Shown: positions 6,365 to 6,909 of the stretch, piece after piece
Layout: every line of letters begins with the position of its first letter
Numbering within the stretch: the first letter of the stretch is position 1
Assembly (NCBI GenBank): GCA_903903715.1
Contig: CAIUZX010000112.1
Span: 1-6,909, forward strand
Length of the DNA stretch: 6,909 nucleotides
Direction: 5' to 3'
DNA from: an uncultured Caulobacterales bacterium
GTDB lineage: Bacteria > Pseudomonadota > Alphaproteobacteria > Caulobacterales > Caulobacteraceae
Position numbers and translations under genes: made by a program
The notes under the pieces: generated by a model
Databases searched by the model: none
Told to the model about the DNA's origin: nothing
What the model saw: the letters and a program-made list of their open reading frames with translations, nothing else

Positions 6365-6909
6365 TTGGATATCGTCGCAGTCGACATCGGCGGCACGCAC
6401 GCCCGCTTCGCCATCGCCGAGATCGAGGACGGGCGGATCGTGAAGCTGCACAAGGAAGCGGTGCTGAAGACGGCGGAGCACGCCAGCCTGCAGACCGCCT
6501 GGGAAGCCTTCGCCGAGCAGGTCGGCCGTCCCCTGCCCCGCGCCGCCGGGATCGCCGTCGCCTGCCCCGTCTCTGGCGAGGTGCTGCAGATGACCAATAA
6601 TCCCTGGGTCATCCGCCCCGCGATGATCCATTCGAAGCTGAACGTCGATTCCTACAGCCTGATCAATGACTTCGCCGCCGTTGGTCATGCGGTTGCGCAT
6701 CTCGGCCCCGACGCCTTCCACCATCTCTGCGGGCCGGAGGAGGCTCTGCCCGAGACCGGGGTCATCACGGTCATCGGCCCCGGCACCGGACTGGGCGCGG
6801 CCATGGTGCTGAAGTCGTCGTCTGGCGCCAGGATCATCCCGACCGAGGGCGGCCACATCGACTACGCCCCCCTCGACACGCTGGAGGACGGGATCCTCAC
6901 CCGCCTTCG
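6365..6909 (+). CDS. glk: Glucokinase (Glk family, PF02685), N-terminal part
   Basis: The first 181 residues are present and the gene runs off the right edge. The enzyme phosphorylates glucose with ATP to glucose-6-phosphate in the cytoplasm. Visible motifs are the phosphate loop DIGGTHARFA (7-16), TNNPW (77-81) in the sugar site, and SLINDFAAV (98-106) with D102 as the expected catalytic base. VIGPGTGLGAA (136-146) is the second nucleotide-binding loop, and EGGHIDYAP (161-169) carries the glucose-contacting Glu161 and His164. All are intact. The start is unusual: an in-frame TGA lies at 6311-6313, and the only conventional start codon after it and before the homology is TTG at 6365. TGAGG (6355-6359) lies 5 nt upstream of it. 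This gives M-DIVAVDIGGTHARF, the expected N-terminal length. The ATG at 6354 is in another frame and closes after 29 codons. Confidence 0.9.
   Translation, partial: MDIVAVDIGGTHARFAIAEIEDGRIVKLHKEAVLKTAEHASLQTAWEAFAEQVGRPLPRAAGIAVACPVSGEVLQMTNNPWVIRPAMIHSKLNVDSYSLINDFAAVGHAVAHLGPDAFHHLCGPEEALPETGVITVIGPGTGLGAAMVLKSSSGARIIPTEGGHIDYAPLDTLEDGILTRL

Noticed and set aside
6068..6856. Minus-strand 262-codon open frame across the divergent region and glucokinase
   Set aside because: It overlaps the signal-peptide end of the hydrolase gene in another frame and is antisense to intact glucokinase motifs. It has no recognisable domain.

Overview
This is a high-GC chromosomal segment that reads like an alphaproteobacterium, most likely Caulobacterales or a close relative. 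That assignment is inference. It rests on GC-rich third codon positions, a TonB receptor with the TonB box and plug wording common in that group, a glucokinase N-terminus typical of it, and a desaturase promoter resembling the Caulobacter housekeeping consensus (TTGAC with a CTAnnAnC-like -10). I see no mobile element, tRNA, rRNA, CRISPR array or integration scar.

Layout, left to right. (1) The start of an AdiC-like amino-acid/polyamine permease on the minus strand runs off the left edge. (2) A divergent intergenic region (156-294) carries candidate promoters in both directions and a perfect 6-bp inverted repeat. (3) A plus-strand two-gene unit encodes a membrane fatty-acid-desaturase-family enzyme (295-1248) and, 2 nt later, a xylose-isomerase-like TIM-barrel protein (1251-2087). 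(4) A strong hairpin terminator lies between convergent genes (2107-2134). (5) A TonB-dependent outer-membrane receptor is on the minus strand (2158-4623). (6) A 270-bp gap is rich in palindromes and repeats (4624-4893). (7) A secreted serine hydrolase of the beta-lactamase/esterase fold is on the minus strand (4894-6228). (8) A divergent promoter region (6229-6364) leads to the 5' part of a glucokinase gene on the plus strand, apparently starting at TTG and running off the right edge.

Functional picture. The desaturase and TIM-barrel genes are almost certainly co-transcribed, but no pathway linking them is obvious to me. The receptor and the serine hydrolase lie in the same orientation and both carry export signals. 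They could act on the same envelope substrate, such as an ester-containing compound, but the 270-bp gap suggests separate promoters and the link is only a hypothesis. The permease and glucokinase are ordinary transport and central-metabolism genes. I find no convincing undescribed system. The most interesting parts are the non-coding gap upstream of the receptor and the unexplained desaturase/TIM-barrel pair.
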